A program made the position numbers and the translations under genes. The notes beneath the pieces were generated by a model. That model made no database searches and was not told the DNA's origin. It saw only the letters and a program-made list of their open reading frames with translations. From an uncultured Ectothiorhodospiraceae bacterium (GTDB taxonomy: Bacteria; Pseudomonadota; Gammaproteobacteria; UBA9214), in assembly GCA_947258845.1 (NCBI GenBank), contig CAMYJZ010000019.1, positions 20,595-54,419 of the forward strand: a stretch of 33,825 bases of DNA, written 5' to 3'. Positions within the stretch are counted from its first letter, which is position 1. Each line of letters opens with the position of its first letter. Below, in pieces: positions 1-8,618 of the stretch.

Positions 1-1156
1 GCGCGATGATCCAGCCGAAGACCTTGCCGGAACGCACGATCAGCTCATTGCTCGCCTGCCGGTTGATGACGCGCCGGTACAGGCCCAGGCTGAACAGGGT
101 GCAGGTGCTGTTCAGGGCCGAGTTGTAGCTGGAGAGGATGGCGCCCGTCATCACCGCCGCGAAGAAACCGGCAAAGGGCGTCGGCAGCACCTGGTTCACC
201 AGCATGCCGTAGGCATGATCCGCCTTGATGTCCTGGCCCGCGAACAGGGCGTAGGCGATCATGCCAGGGATCACCAGGTAGAGCGGACCGACCAGCTTCA
301 GCAGGCCGGTCGCCAGCACGCCTTTCTGACCCTCGGCCAGCGACTTGGCGCCAAAGGTGCGCTGGATGATCTGCTGGTTGGTGGTCCAGTAAAACATGTG
401 CAGCAGCAGGATGCCTGAAAAGACCGTGCCGAACGGCACCCCGCTGTCAGGACCACCGATGGAGTTGAAGCGGCCGGGGTTGCCCGCCGACAGTGCATCG
501 ATGCCCGCAAGGAATTCACCCTCGCCGAGCGCATTCAGACCAAACCAGGCGATCATCAGGCCGCCGGCCAGCAGGCCGATGCCGTTGATGGTGTCGGATA
601 CGGCAACGGTGCGCAGACCACCGAACAGCGCGTAGACCGAACCGATGAGGCCGACCACCCAGACGATGATCCACAGGGTCTGCGTGTGCGATTCGAGGCC
701 GAGGTAGCCCTGCACGTCGAGGATGCCGATCAGCCCCGTGGCGCCGGTGTAGAGAATGATCGGCAGCAGGATCCCGGCATAGGCGACCAGGAAAATCAGG
801 TTGGTGATGACCTGGGTCTGGTGATCGAAGCGGATCTCCAGGTACTCCGGCACGGTCGACACGCCGCTGCGCAGGAAGCGCGGCAGGAAGAACAGCGCCA
901 TGCACACCAGTGCGATGACGGCCACGACCTCCCAGACCATGACGGCAAAACCATGGGTAAAGGCGGCGCCGTTGAGCCCGACCATCTGCTCGGTGGAGAG
1001 GTTGGTCAGGAGCAGGGAGCCGGCGATCAGCGGCCAGGTCAGGCTGCGACCGGCGAGGAAAATGCCCTGGCTGGTGGCATGGTCATCCCGGCGCGTCAGC
1101 CACCAGGTGAGCGCGGCCACCAGGGCGGTGAAGAACAGGAAGGAGGCCAGGATCAT
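1..1156 (-). CDS. Sodium:solute symporter (SSS/SLC5 family, SglT/YidK-like), 3' end truncated by window edge
   Basis: Own minus-strand translation (not in the ORF track because it runs off the edge): MILASFLFFTALVAALTWWLTRRDDHATSQGIFLAGRSLTWPLIAGSLLLTNLSTEQMVGLNGAAFTHG...; multiple TM segments and SSS-type LAGRSL/GSLLLTNLSTEQ motifs. An in-frame TAG lies upstream of the ATG at 1156. Confidence 0.85.
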   Translation of the reverse strand, partial: MILASFLFFTALVAALTWWLTRRDDHATSQGIFLAGRSLTWPLIAGSLLLTNLSTEQMVGLNGAAFTHGFAVMVWEVVAVIALVCMALFFLPRFLRSGVSTVPEYLEIRFDHQTQVITNLIFLVAYAGILLPIILYTGATGLIGILDVQGYLGLESHTQTLWIIVWVVGLIGSVYALFGGLRTVAVSDTINGIGLLAGGLMIAWFGLNALGEGEFLAGIDALSAGNPGRFNSIGGPDSGVPFGTVFSGILLLHMFYWTTNQQIIQRTFGAKSLAEGQKGVLATGLLKLVGPLYLVIPGMIAYALFAGQDIKADHAYGMLVNQVLPTPFAGFFAAVMTGAILSSYNSALNSTCTLFSLGLYRRVINRQASNELIVRSGKVFGWIIA

Positions 1157-1227
1157 CGCATCAGGGGGCGTCGAAGCACAGTGCTAATTGATGCGAGGAA
1201 AGATACTGTGCGCTGGCGCGATTACAA

Positions 1228-1264
1228 AAAGAAACCGGGCGTTGGCATGGCTGCCAACGCCCGG
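1228..1264 (-). terminator. Rho-independent terminator downstream of the PEP-CTERM gene
   Basis: Perfect 13-bp inverted repeat CCGGGCGTTGGCA (1235-1247) / TGCCAACGCCCGG (1252-1264), 4-nt loop, followed on the minus strand by TTTCTTTTTG. Confidence 0.85.
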
Positions 1265-1341
1265 ATGGTACTCGTTACATCTGCGGCATGCGAAAACGGA
1301 TCTCGCGTGCCAATGCCGTCACGATGACGGCGAAACATGCG

Positions 1342-2019
1342 TCAGCCCTTGCGGCGACGACGTGCTACACCGACCAGGCCGACCAGACCGGAACCGAACA
1401 GCCAGACGGCAGCGGGGACTGGAATGGCCTGTACTTCAAGTTCAAGCGATGCGGCATCGAACCTTGGTGCACCACCGCCAATGCCAGCGAATGGTCCGGT
1501 AATGAGGGTGAGCCGTACACCGTTTGTTCCCCTCTCAGTGGGGACTGTTGCACCAACGACCCCAATCTGAGTCCAAACATCTAGGGGGGCAGTGAAGTCA
1601 ATGGTCGACCCAAAGGATACGATACCATTCTGAGCACCATCAGTTAACCATTCAAGATTGACTGCAGCAATCTGACCATCCAACATTGGGTCAGCACTGT
1701 CGTTCAGAACCCATGCAGTGCCAGTCACCACATCAGTCGGGTTTACTGAGAAATCTTGAAATACGCCAGCTTCACCGAATACTTTGAGTACAACGGTTCC
1801 CTCTAAAGCTCCAGCCGGACCGATCGGCGGCACCCCTTGGATACGGAAAGCAGGACCGAATGCGGTCCAGCCATTACCCGCTCCAGCAGCCTCAGCACCG
1901 ACAAACGCTGGATCTTCAAAACCTGGATTGACGAGCACGTTTGCGTGAGCGATGCCGGCACACAGTGCGAAAAGCGAAACCGACCCCACGAATTTTAAGA
2001 TACTGTTCTTAATAGTCAT
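1342..2019 (-). CDS. PEP-CTERM/VPLPA-CTERM sorting-domain protein with a carbohydrate-binding-like module
   Basis: Signal peptide (VGSVSLFALCAGIAHA), NPGFEDP...GWTAFG module, C-terminal VPAAVWLFGSGLVGLVGVARRRRKG sorting signal. Confidence 0.85.
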   Translation of the reverse strand: MTIKNSILKFVGSVSLFALCAGIAHANVLVNPGFEDPAFVGAEAAGAGNGWTAFGPAFRIQGVPPIGPAGALEGTVVLKVFGEAGVFQDFSVNPTDVVTGTAWVLNDSADPMLDGQIAAVNLEWLTDGAQNGIVSFGSTIDFTAPLDVWTQIGVVGATVPTERGTNGVRLTLITGPFAGIGGGAPRFDAASLELEVQAIPVPAAVWLFGSGLVGLVGVARRRRKG

Positions 2020-2094
2020 TTTGTAGCCCTCTTGAGAAATCTCACGAATTTTCTCTCAACCGATTTGAAAGAACTTCTGGTTATTTTTCTAGCA

Positions 2095-2158
2095 ATGCAT
2101 ATTGCTATATAGCAGTTTTGGTGTAACTTCATCAACAAACTGCTATATAGCTATGCAT
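2095..2158. promoter_or_regulatory. Twin operator-like sites TGCTATATAGCA / TGCTATATAGCT in inverted extended context
   Basis: TGCTATATAGCA at 2103-2114 and TGCTATATAGCT at 2141-2152; flanks (ATGCATA ... CAGTTT) are mirrored, making a larger imperfect inverted repeat upstream of the PEP-CTERM gene. Confidence 0.6.
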
Positions 2159-2530
2159 AATCGATGCCATATTTCTATCTATCTGATTTTTATTTATTAT
2201 TTTTCATACCATGTAACTCGTCCACCCTGGCCGGCATCGTTTTGTAAGGCATTCTGACATCGGAAAATGCAAAGCCTGGCTTATGGGCTGATAAAATTTA
2301 TATGAATTACAGTAGTTTGCCAAATAATTGGCGGGTATGCGCCGGGCTCTGCCACTCAGTCGGGATCCCTTACAGTCTCCGGTACCTTAACAGCCTGCTG
2401 CGGAAATCCGTCCCGCCGGAGCGTCACTACCGCCGGCGCCCCGCCCGGAAAATGTCCTGACAAACAGTACGGCCCGGGCTTGACGGGCGAAATCCCGTCA
2501 AGCATGGACCCGTTGCTGCGCGGTGGCCGG

Positions 2531-3892
2531 TCAGGCGTCACGGGCCAGGTGCCCGCCACGGCTGGCGATCACCTCTCGGTACCAGTGCGCGGAATCCTTC
2601 AGGGTGCGACGCTGGCTGGCATAGTCCACGTGGATCAGCCCGAAGCGTTTGGCATAACCCTCGGCCCATTCGAAGTTATCCATGACCGACCAGAGAAAAT
2701 ACCCCAGTGCCGGCACGCCCTCCGCAATCGCACGGCTGTATTCCTCAAGATATTGTTGTAAAAAATCGATGCGCTGCCGGTCATGGACGCGATCGTCCTC
2801 TAGGGTGTCGTCACTCGCCATGCCGTTTTCGGTGATGACGATCGGCAGCCGGTAGCGCTCGTGCAGGAAGCGCGGGCCCCAGTAAAGCGCCTCGGGCGTG
2901 ACCGGCCAGCCCATGGCCGTCACCGGCAGGTCGGCGTCGGGGACATTCTCGGCCTCCCCTGCCGGCGTCGCACGGATGCACCGACCGGAATAGATATTCG
3001 CACCGAAAAAATCCAGCGGTTGATGGATAATCGCGAGGTCGCCTGACGGCAGTTCGGGCATGTCGGCTGCAAACAGCCGCAGTCCGTCTTCCGGGTAGTG
3101 CCCGAGGATCATGGGATCCGAGAACCAGCTGTTGTTGAAGAAACTTTTCCTGCGGATTGCGAACATCCGGCGGCGGGCGGCGGTGATATCCTCAGGCCGG
3201 CCGGTTGCCGGTATCGAGACCAGGTTCGCCTGTACCGTGCCGATCAGTGGGGCTTTTATGGCCCGCGCACGGATCACCTGCACAGCCCGCCCGTGCGCCA
3301 GCAGGGCGTGATGCGCGGCGCGCAGGACTTCGGCAAGGCCCATCTGCAGACCGGGCGCATGGCTGCCATCCAGGTGCCCCATGCCGATGAAGCACTGCGG
3401 CTCGTTGAGCGTCATCCAGTGGGCGACCCGGTCAGAGAGCCTGTCCACCACGCGGGCGGTGTACTCGGCAAACCAGTCGGCACTGTCCCGGTTCAGCCAG
3501 CCGCCCCGACAGTAGAGTGCGTAGGGATAGTCCCAGTGAAACAGGGTCACCCAGGGCGCTATGCCGCGTTCCAGCAGCGCATCGACCAGCCGGCTGTAGA
3601 AATCCAGCCCCTTGTCGTTGATGACGCCCGTGCCCTCGGGAAGAATGCGTGGCCAGCTGATAGAGAAACGGTAGGCCTGCAGGCCCATCTCGGCCATCAG
3701 GCCGACATCTTCCCGGTATCGGCGGTAATGGTCACAGGCCATCTCACCGGTGTCGCCGTTCTTGATCCTGCCCGGCTGACGGCCCAGCATGTCCCATACG
3801 GACATGCCGCCCCCGTCACGGTATGCCGCCCCCTCTACCTGGTAGCTGGAGGTTGCAGCGCCCCAGATAAAATCTTTCGGGAATGCCATCAA
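2531..3892 (-). CDS. GH1 beta-glucosidase, no signal peptide
   Basis: FPKDFIWGAATSSYQVEGA N-terminus, TLNEPQ acid/base motif, ITENG nucleophile motif, 453 aa. Confidence 0.95.
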   Translation of the reverse strand: MMAFPKDFIWGAATSSYQVEGAAYRDGGGMSVWDMLGRQPGRIKNGDTGEMACDHYRRYREDVGLMAEMGLQAYRFSISWPRILPEGTGVINDKGLDFYSRLVDALLERGIAPWVTLFHWDYPYALYCRGGWLNRDSADWFAEYTARVVDRLSDRVAHWMTLNEPQCFIGMGHLDGSHAPGLQMGLAEVLRAAHHALLAHGRAVQVIRARAIKAPLIGTVQANLVSIPATGRPEDITAARRRMFAIRRKSFFNNSWFSDPMILGHYPEDGLRLFAADMPELPSGDLAIIHQPLDFFGANIYSGRCIRATPAGEAENVPDADLPVTAMGWPVTPEALYWGPRFLHERYRLPIVITENGMASDDTLEDDRVHDRQRIDFLQQYLEEYSRAIAEGVPALGYFLWSVMDNFEWAEGYAKRFGLIHVDYASQRRTLKDSAHWYREVIASRGGHLARDA

Positions 3893-4010
3893 TGGGCGAG
3901 TGAATGCAGCCAGGGCAAATCAGCGCCACTGCCAAGCAAAAAGTCTGATCTGTACAGATCTCTGATAACTATTTCGACGCAGGATGCAATCCGAAAATCA
4001 CGCGCTTGAA

Positions 4011-5351
4011 CTAGAAAACGTTGACTGACAGGACACCATCGTTGGGACAGTCCACGCCGCAGGGTACATAGGTATACCCCCACTCACCTATCTCACCCAG
4101 TGCGCCAAGGGGGCTTGGAACTGGAAGTCCTTCCAGGCTTGCGTCATCCCAGAAAATGGAGCCCCCACCACCGCCAATGTCGATATGCAGCAACAAGAGC
4201 CTGGCAGTGACTGCATCGGGAGGCGCGGTGCCCTGAACCGACAACTCTGTCCAGTCGGAAGGTGAGAGCCCGCTCCTGGGCGCCAGCAGGATATTCTCCC
4301 CCCCAACTGTGTCAGCGAACACCTCCAGGGCTTCACCGACTTGAACACCAAGATCATCGAGAAATGTCAGTTGCAGAAGCGCAAGATTGTTGAATTCATC
4401 GCCGGCCCAGTTCATGGCGTACACGGATGCGGTATAGGTTTCATGAGGGGTTACCGGATATTCCTGGAAGGCCCCACCATCACCCCCGAACTGCTTGAGG
4501 ACCTGGGTGTCGGTAAGTGCGGTTGGATTCACACTGTTACCGCCGGGTTGATAGAGGTTGCTGGTCGTAAATGCATTGTTGAAACATGTCCAGTCCCTCG
4601 AACAGGCAACATCACCATCCAATGCGTCGGTACCAGGACTGGTCTCCTCAAAACTGTCGTTGCGCATCAGGTTCTCTTCGGTGACTGGCAACAGCAGTGA
4701 ATAACCATTGGGGTAGAAGCTGGGAGTTGAAGAAGCATCGGATGTCGCAAGTTGTCTATGTAAATGATCGCCAACCAGCAGGTTGAGTTGCTGAGAAACA
4801 AATACTTCCGGGAAACCAAATGGACCAAAGAAAGTCACGGACCCAAAATAATTATCCAGGACTGAGCGGTAGGCCTTTACAGCCTGTCGCCGCACGAGCG
4901 GATCGCCAATGCCAATCTGAACCTGTGCCGTCCATAATTCGTGCAATGCACGCGCGGTGTAATACTGATTCTCCCCGGAGCTTCTACGCGCCAGCGCCGT
5001 CGCCCAGAGATAGAAGCGTGCCTTTGCGCCCGTGGGCCCCGGTGGAATCTCCTCCAACAGTTCCAGCTTGCCAATGGGTTCATCAGGATTGTTTTCATCA
5101 AACTCACCGGTCGGAATATTCTGATAGGGATTCTCCTCGTCCAGGAGGACACAGGTCTCCCGGTAAACCCCCGCATCTTCACAACGCAATCCAAGGATCA
5201 GGTCGGTCGGCAGGGTGTAGGAAGTAAAGGGGGTTCCATCGGTACTGTCAGGACCACAGCCAGTAGTAAAGAGCACAACCAGCCCGAGCAGCATGGTACG
5301 GAGTCCTGCAGAGGCGACTGACCCCATTTTGTTTGAATTGGTGATTCTCAT
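4011..5351 (-). CDS. Lipoprotein with uncharacterised N-terminal region and C-terminal CBM-like module
   Basis: Lipobox-like LVVLFTTGC; module NLMRNDSFEE...FGGDGGAFQEYPV...WDDASLEG at about 4131-4673, similar to modules in the GH16 and PEP-CTERM proteins. Confidence 0.7.
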   Translation of the reverse strand: MRITNSNKMGSVASAGLRTMLLGLVVLFTTGCGPDSTDGTPFTSYTLPTDLILGLRCEDAGVYRETCVLLDEENPYQNIPTGEFDENNPDEPIGKLELLEEIPPGPTGAKARFYLWATALARRSSGENQYYTARALHELWTAQVQIGIGDPLVRRQAVKAYRSVLDNYFGSVTFFGPFGFPEVFVSQQLNLLVGDHLHRQLATSDASSTPSFYPNGYSLLLPVTEENLMRNDSFEETSPGTDALDGDVACSRDWTCFNNAFTTSNLYQPGGNSVNPTALTDTQVLKQFGGDGGAFQEYPVTPHETYTASVYAMNWAGDEFNNLALLQLTFLDDLGVQVGEALEVFADTVGGENILLAPRSGLSPSDWTELSVQGTAPPDAVTARLLLLHIDIGGGGGSIFWDDASLEGLPVPSPLGALGEIGEWGYTYVPCGVDCPNDGVLSVNVF

Positions 5352-5379
5352 GAGAATGTCTCCGGCAAAGCAAACCCGT

Positions 5380-8300
5380 CTACTGGAAGGCCCACTTGAA
5401 ATAGAACATGGTTAAAAAATCATAGCCATTTGCGCCATCCCGATACTCATCGTCCGGCGAGTTCTCGTCCAGCGTCCGGTACAGCGCCCGGATACCGATT
5501 TTGCTGGATTCATCCTCGTCCAGGCGCTGATCGAGCAGCAGCGAATAGTCCAGCTTGTACTGTTCGGGGTAGGTAACATTGAACTGCCGATGAAAATCAT
5601 ACGGTCCCCAGGCGTCTTTCTTGAAGTACCCGGAGAGAATGTGCTTCCGGTTGAAGATGAACTTGGCGTCCGCCTCGTAGAATTCACGCGCGCCCCCGTT
5701 CGGATCTCCGGTCGACTGCTGCTGCCCGGCGACCAGGTTGGTAATCAACTTGAAATCGCGGTGCGTATTGAACACCATCCGGTTCGACACTTTCCAGATA
5801 TCCTCTGCCGGGAGACCCTGGCCAAAGGGTGCATTGAACCCGCCCTCGTCAAAGAAAAACAGGTAGGAATCGGTTGGCGTCGGGTACTCCGTGTAATTGG
5901 CCCCGATATTGAAGGCAAACGCGGCATTTTCACGCCGGTCATTGTCCCAGTGATAAAAGAACGTGGCGGGTGTGGGGTCATAGGTTAAAAAGATCTCGGC
6001 CGACCTGGCCTCCCGGTTGTCCAGCACCGCGAAGGGATCATCTTCCCGGTTGCGCGGGCTGATGCCGGGATCGCCACCAACCACCGGATCAAAGAGCGGG
6101 TTGGCATCCTCCAGGTTGTCGCGATACAGGAAGCGCGGGTAGATCATGAAGTCACCGTAATTCATCATGATACCGGCCTCGTACTCCTGCTTGTTGCCCA
6201 GTGACGAATAGGGAAGGTAGGTGCCCGGTGTGCCCCCGGTCCCGAATTCCCTGAGCTGATCGCCCCCGTCTGCCACCAGGCCGGCATAATGGGCCGCCAG
6301 GTAGAGCTGGGAAAAATGCAGGTTGCCGATGTGCAGGCTGGACGGCTTGTATGTCAGCTGCGCCCTGGCTCCCAGCGTATCCTCGAACTCTATTTCATCG
6401 ATGTAGGTGGTAGTGCCGGTTCTGCGGTCATATTCGTCGTCCTCCTTTTCCGTGCTGGCCATGATACCGCCAACCTCGAGCTTGGTGCTGTCAGTGAGAT
6501 CGGTTTTTGCATAGATGGTTGTCTGGCGTGACTGGCGCTCGGTTGCTTCCGTTGCCGTCGCCGAATCATCGAGCCTGGACACGTCCTCGGAATGCATGAA
6601 GGTATAATCGATGTCGCCAATCTTGTTGCTGTACTTGAGCATCACCAGCGGGTTTGCACCCCAGTAGACCTCGGGTCCGAACAGCAGCTTGAGCCCGTCG
6701 AGTTTTCCCTTGCCGACTATTTCCGCCCCAAAAGGCGCCTTGGCGTTCCAGATGTCCTGGCCATCCAGGTCGGTCGTCTCTCTCAACAGGCCAAAGAAAT
6801 CGCCCTCGTATTTCCAGTGGTAACGTTCTGTATGGTAAAAGGCGCTCAGGTCGAATAAATCACCGGTGTACGTGGCATCGAAATCATAAATCTCAATATT
6901 TTCACGATCCGGGTCAGGCTGATTGAGCTCCCAACCATAGGTGATTTCGAAGTTATCCTTGTCGGCTGCATTCGCAAAAAGATTGACTGTGAATTGCCCT
7001 TCTATTCTATCGTTCGGCTGAAATTCAAAATCCAGGAAGGCCCATTCACCGTCGGTGAACTCGATCGCATCTTCACCATCGATGTCGATCTCATCTTCCG
7101 ACCCTTTCAGCACGAATTCGCCCTCGAGACTACCGCCCGTAAAACTCAACAGCTTCTTGCTCTCGTGCTTGTCATAGCCGTGCTCCCGCTCGCTTTTCAA
7201 CATGCGGACATCGGCCTTGAGTTCCTGGTAATCCATGTTGATATTGCCGATATCCTGGTTTATCGCGGCCTTTTTGTATTTATAGGGATCGATCTTCCAG
7301 ATCTCGGAGAGCACGTCGTAGGCCATCCTCGGTATGGCCTCGTAAACGCCGTCCACGTTGGGCGTACCCAGCCGGGCGATGCCGAACCATTCCTCGTTCA
7401 TGTTGTTCTTGCCTTCAACATGATCGAATTTATAACCGCCGTTTGCCCATGAGGCGTTGTTGTCATGAATGTCGAGATCCTCCTGGTCCTCGACATTGTA
7501 TTTCCACCATTCATCGCGCCACTCGAACACGAAGCCGCCGATCGAGTTGCCCTCCTCATTGTTGCCGTAGCTCTTGTTGTACATCTCCAGCCACTGTTCC
7601 TTGAGGTAAGTGGCCTGGGCCAGCTGGTCTTCCCGGTTCTCCCTCGCATTGAAGGCATCGCTGCCGAATTCCATGAACACCACGGGCAGGTCCAGCTTGT
7701 TTTTAACGTCCTGCCACAGGTTGGAGACGGGATTGATAAAACTCTTGCCCCGGTACGTATTGACACCAAGCAAATCCAGATCCGTGCAGTACTCGGCAAT
7801 CAGGTCGATATACTGGAGGTCGCCATTGACAATGGTGAAGGGGTGATTCCGATCGATACGCTTGCCTGCTGCGATGACCTCGTTGAACAGGCTGTACAGG
7901 TACTTTGCTTTTCCCCTGTGCCGCTCGCCTTCCGGCAGATTCTCGATTTCGGCACTGGACCATTCGAGACCGTAGTTGTTCTCATTGCCAAGCGCGAACA
8001 TCAGCACACCGGGAGTGTTTTTGTATGTCTCAACCAACTCCAGCACGTTTTTCTTCAGGGTTGCCCGGGTCAGTTCATCGGAGTAATCCGTTGTTGCGAC
8101 CCACTTGCCGCCGACACTGAGGCCATACCTTCCCATGAGATCGTGGTCGTTAATGATCGTCATGATGCCATGTTCTCTGTAGACATAGGTTACCCACTTG
8201 GGCGGTATCTTGGAGAAGGTGCGAATGGCATTCACACCCGCCTTCTTCATCAGGCCAAAGTCGTAATCGAGCACCTTTCTGATAAATTCGTCGGACTGAC

Positions 8301-8538
8301 CCCAGAGGTCGTAGTTGAAATTCTCGTTCCTGGGTATGTAGCCCCATACGACACCCTTGACATAGAAATCCTCGCCATTCACCTGCAGCTTCCAGCCATT
8401 TTCGTCCTGGTGCGTGGTGACCACGTCAGCCGCCTGTGCCGGGCTGACGAATGGAACATGAACAACCAGGAGGAAGACAAAAAGTCCGCAGATATTCCTG
8501 ATGCCCTTACAGAATTTCAGACCTGACATGGTGACCAC
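5380..8538 (-). CDS. Exported clan GH-A-like glycosidase fused to a C-terminal outer-membrane beta-barrel-like domain (likely start 8529)
   Basis: Signal peptide (LLVVHVPFVSPAQAA); TIM-barrel-like VNGEDFYVKGV...GVNAIRTF...ALGNENN...FMEFGSDAF...FEWRDEWW; C-terminal ~590 aa rich in alternating amphipathic strands, ending ...FLTMFYFKWAFQ. Confidence 0.8.
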   Translation of the reverse strand: MVTMSGLKFCKGIRNICGLFVFLLVVHVPFVSPAQAADVVTTHQDENGWKLQVNGEDFYVKGVVWGYIPRNENFNYDLWGQSDEFIRKVLDYDFGLMKKAGVNAIRTFSKIPPKWVTYVYREHGIMTIINDHDLMGRYGLSVGGKWVATTDYSDELTRATLKKNVLELVETYKNTPGVLMFALGNENNYGLEWSSAEIENLPEGERHRGKAKYLYSLFNEVIAAGKRIDRNHPFTIVNGDLQYIDLIAEYCTDLDLLGVNTYRGKSFINPVSNLWQDVKNKLDLPVVFMEFGSDAFNARENREDQLAQATYLKEQWLEMYNKSYGNNEEGNSIGGFVFEWRDEWWKYNVEDQEDLDIHDNNASWANGGYKFDHVEGKNNMNEEWFGIARLGTPNVDGVYEAIPRMAYDVLSEIWKIDPYKYKKAAINQDIGNINMDYQELKADVRMLKSEREHGYDKHESKKLLSFTGGSLEGEFVLKGSEDEIDIDGEDAIEFTDGEWAFLDFEFQPNDRIEGQFTVNLFANAADKDNFEITYGWELNQPDPDRENIEIYDFDATYTGDLFDLSAFYHTERYHWKYEGDFFGLLRETTDLDGQDIWNAKAPFGAEIVGKGKLDGLKLLFGPEVYWGANPLVMLKYSNKIGDIDYTFMHSEDVSRLDDSATATEATERQSRQTTIYAKTDLTDSTKLEVGGIMASTEKEDDEYDRRTGTTTYIDEIEFEDTLGARAQLTYKPSSLHIGNLHFSQLYLAAHYAGLVADGGDQLREFGTGGTPGTYLPYSSLGNKQEYEAGIMMNYGDFMIYPRFLYRDNLEDANPLFDPVVGGDPGISPRNREDDPFAVLDNREARSAEIFLTYDPTPATFFYHWDNDRRENAAFAFNIGANYTEYPTPTDSYLFFFDEGGFNAPFGQGLPAEDIWKVSNRMVFNTHRDFKLITNLVAGQQQSTGDPNGGAREFYEADAKFIFNRKHILSGYFKKDAWGPYDFHRQFNVTYPEQYKLDYSLLLDQRLDEDESSKIGIRALYRTLDENSPDDEYRDGANGYDFLTMFYFKWAFQ

Positions 8539-8618
8539 CCTTAGTATTTGCAGAAATCAACTAATGAAATATAAATAAACAATTTGCCTGTATTGCATCG
8601 AAAATATCCCGATCCTGT

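Noticed and set aside
516-905. 129-aa minus-strand ORF in the symporter region
   Set aside because: Wrong frame; the frame spanning 1-1156 gives a clear SSS transporter.
3098-4009. 303-aa plus-strand ORF antisense to GH1
   Set aside because: Opposite a clear GH1 beta-glucosidase; composition typical of antisense translation.
7465-8526. 353-aa plus-strand ORF antisense to the glycosidase-barrel gene
   Set aside because: Shadow ORF opposite a well-supported coding region with conserved active-site motifs; no recognisable family.
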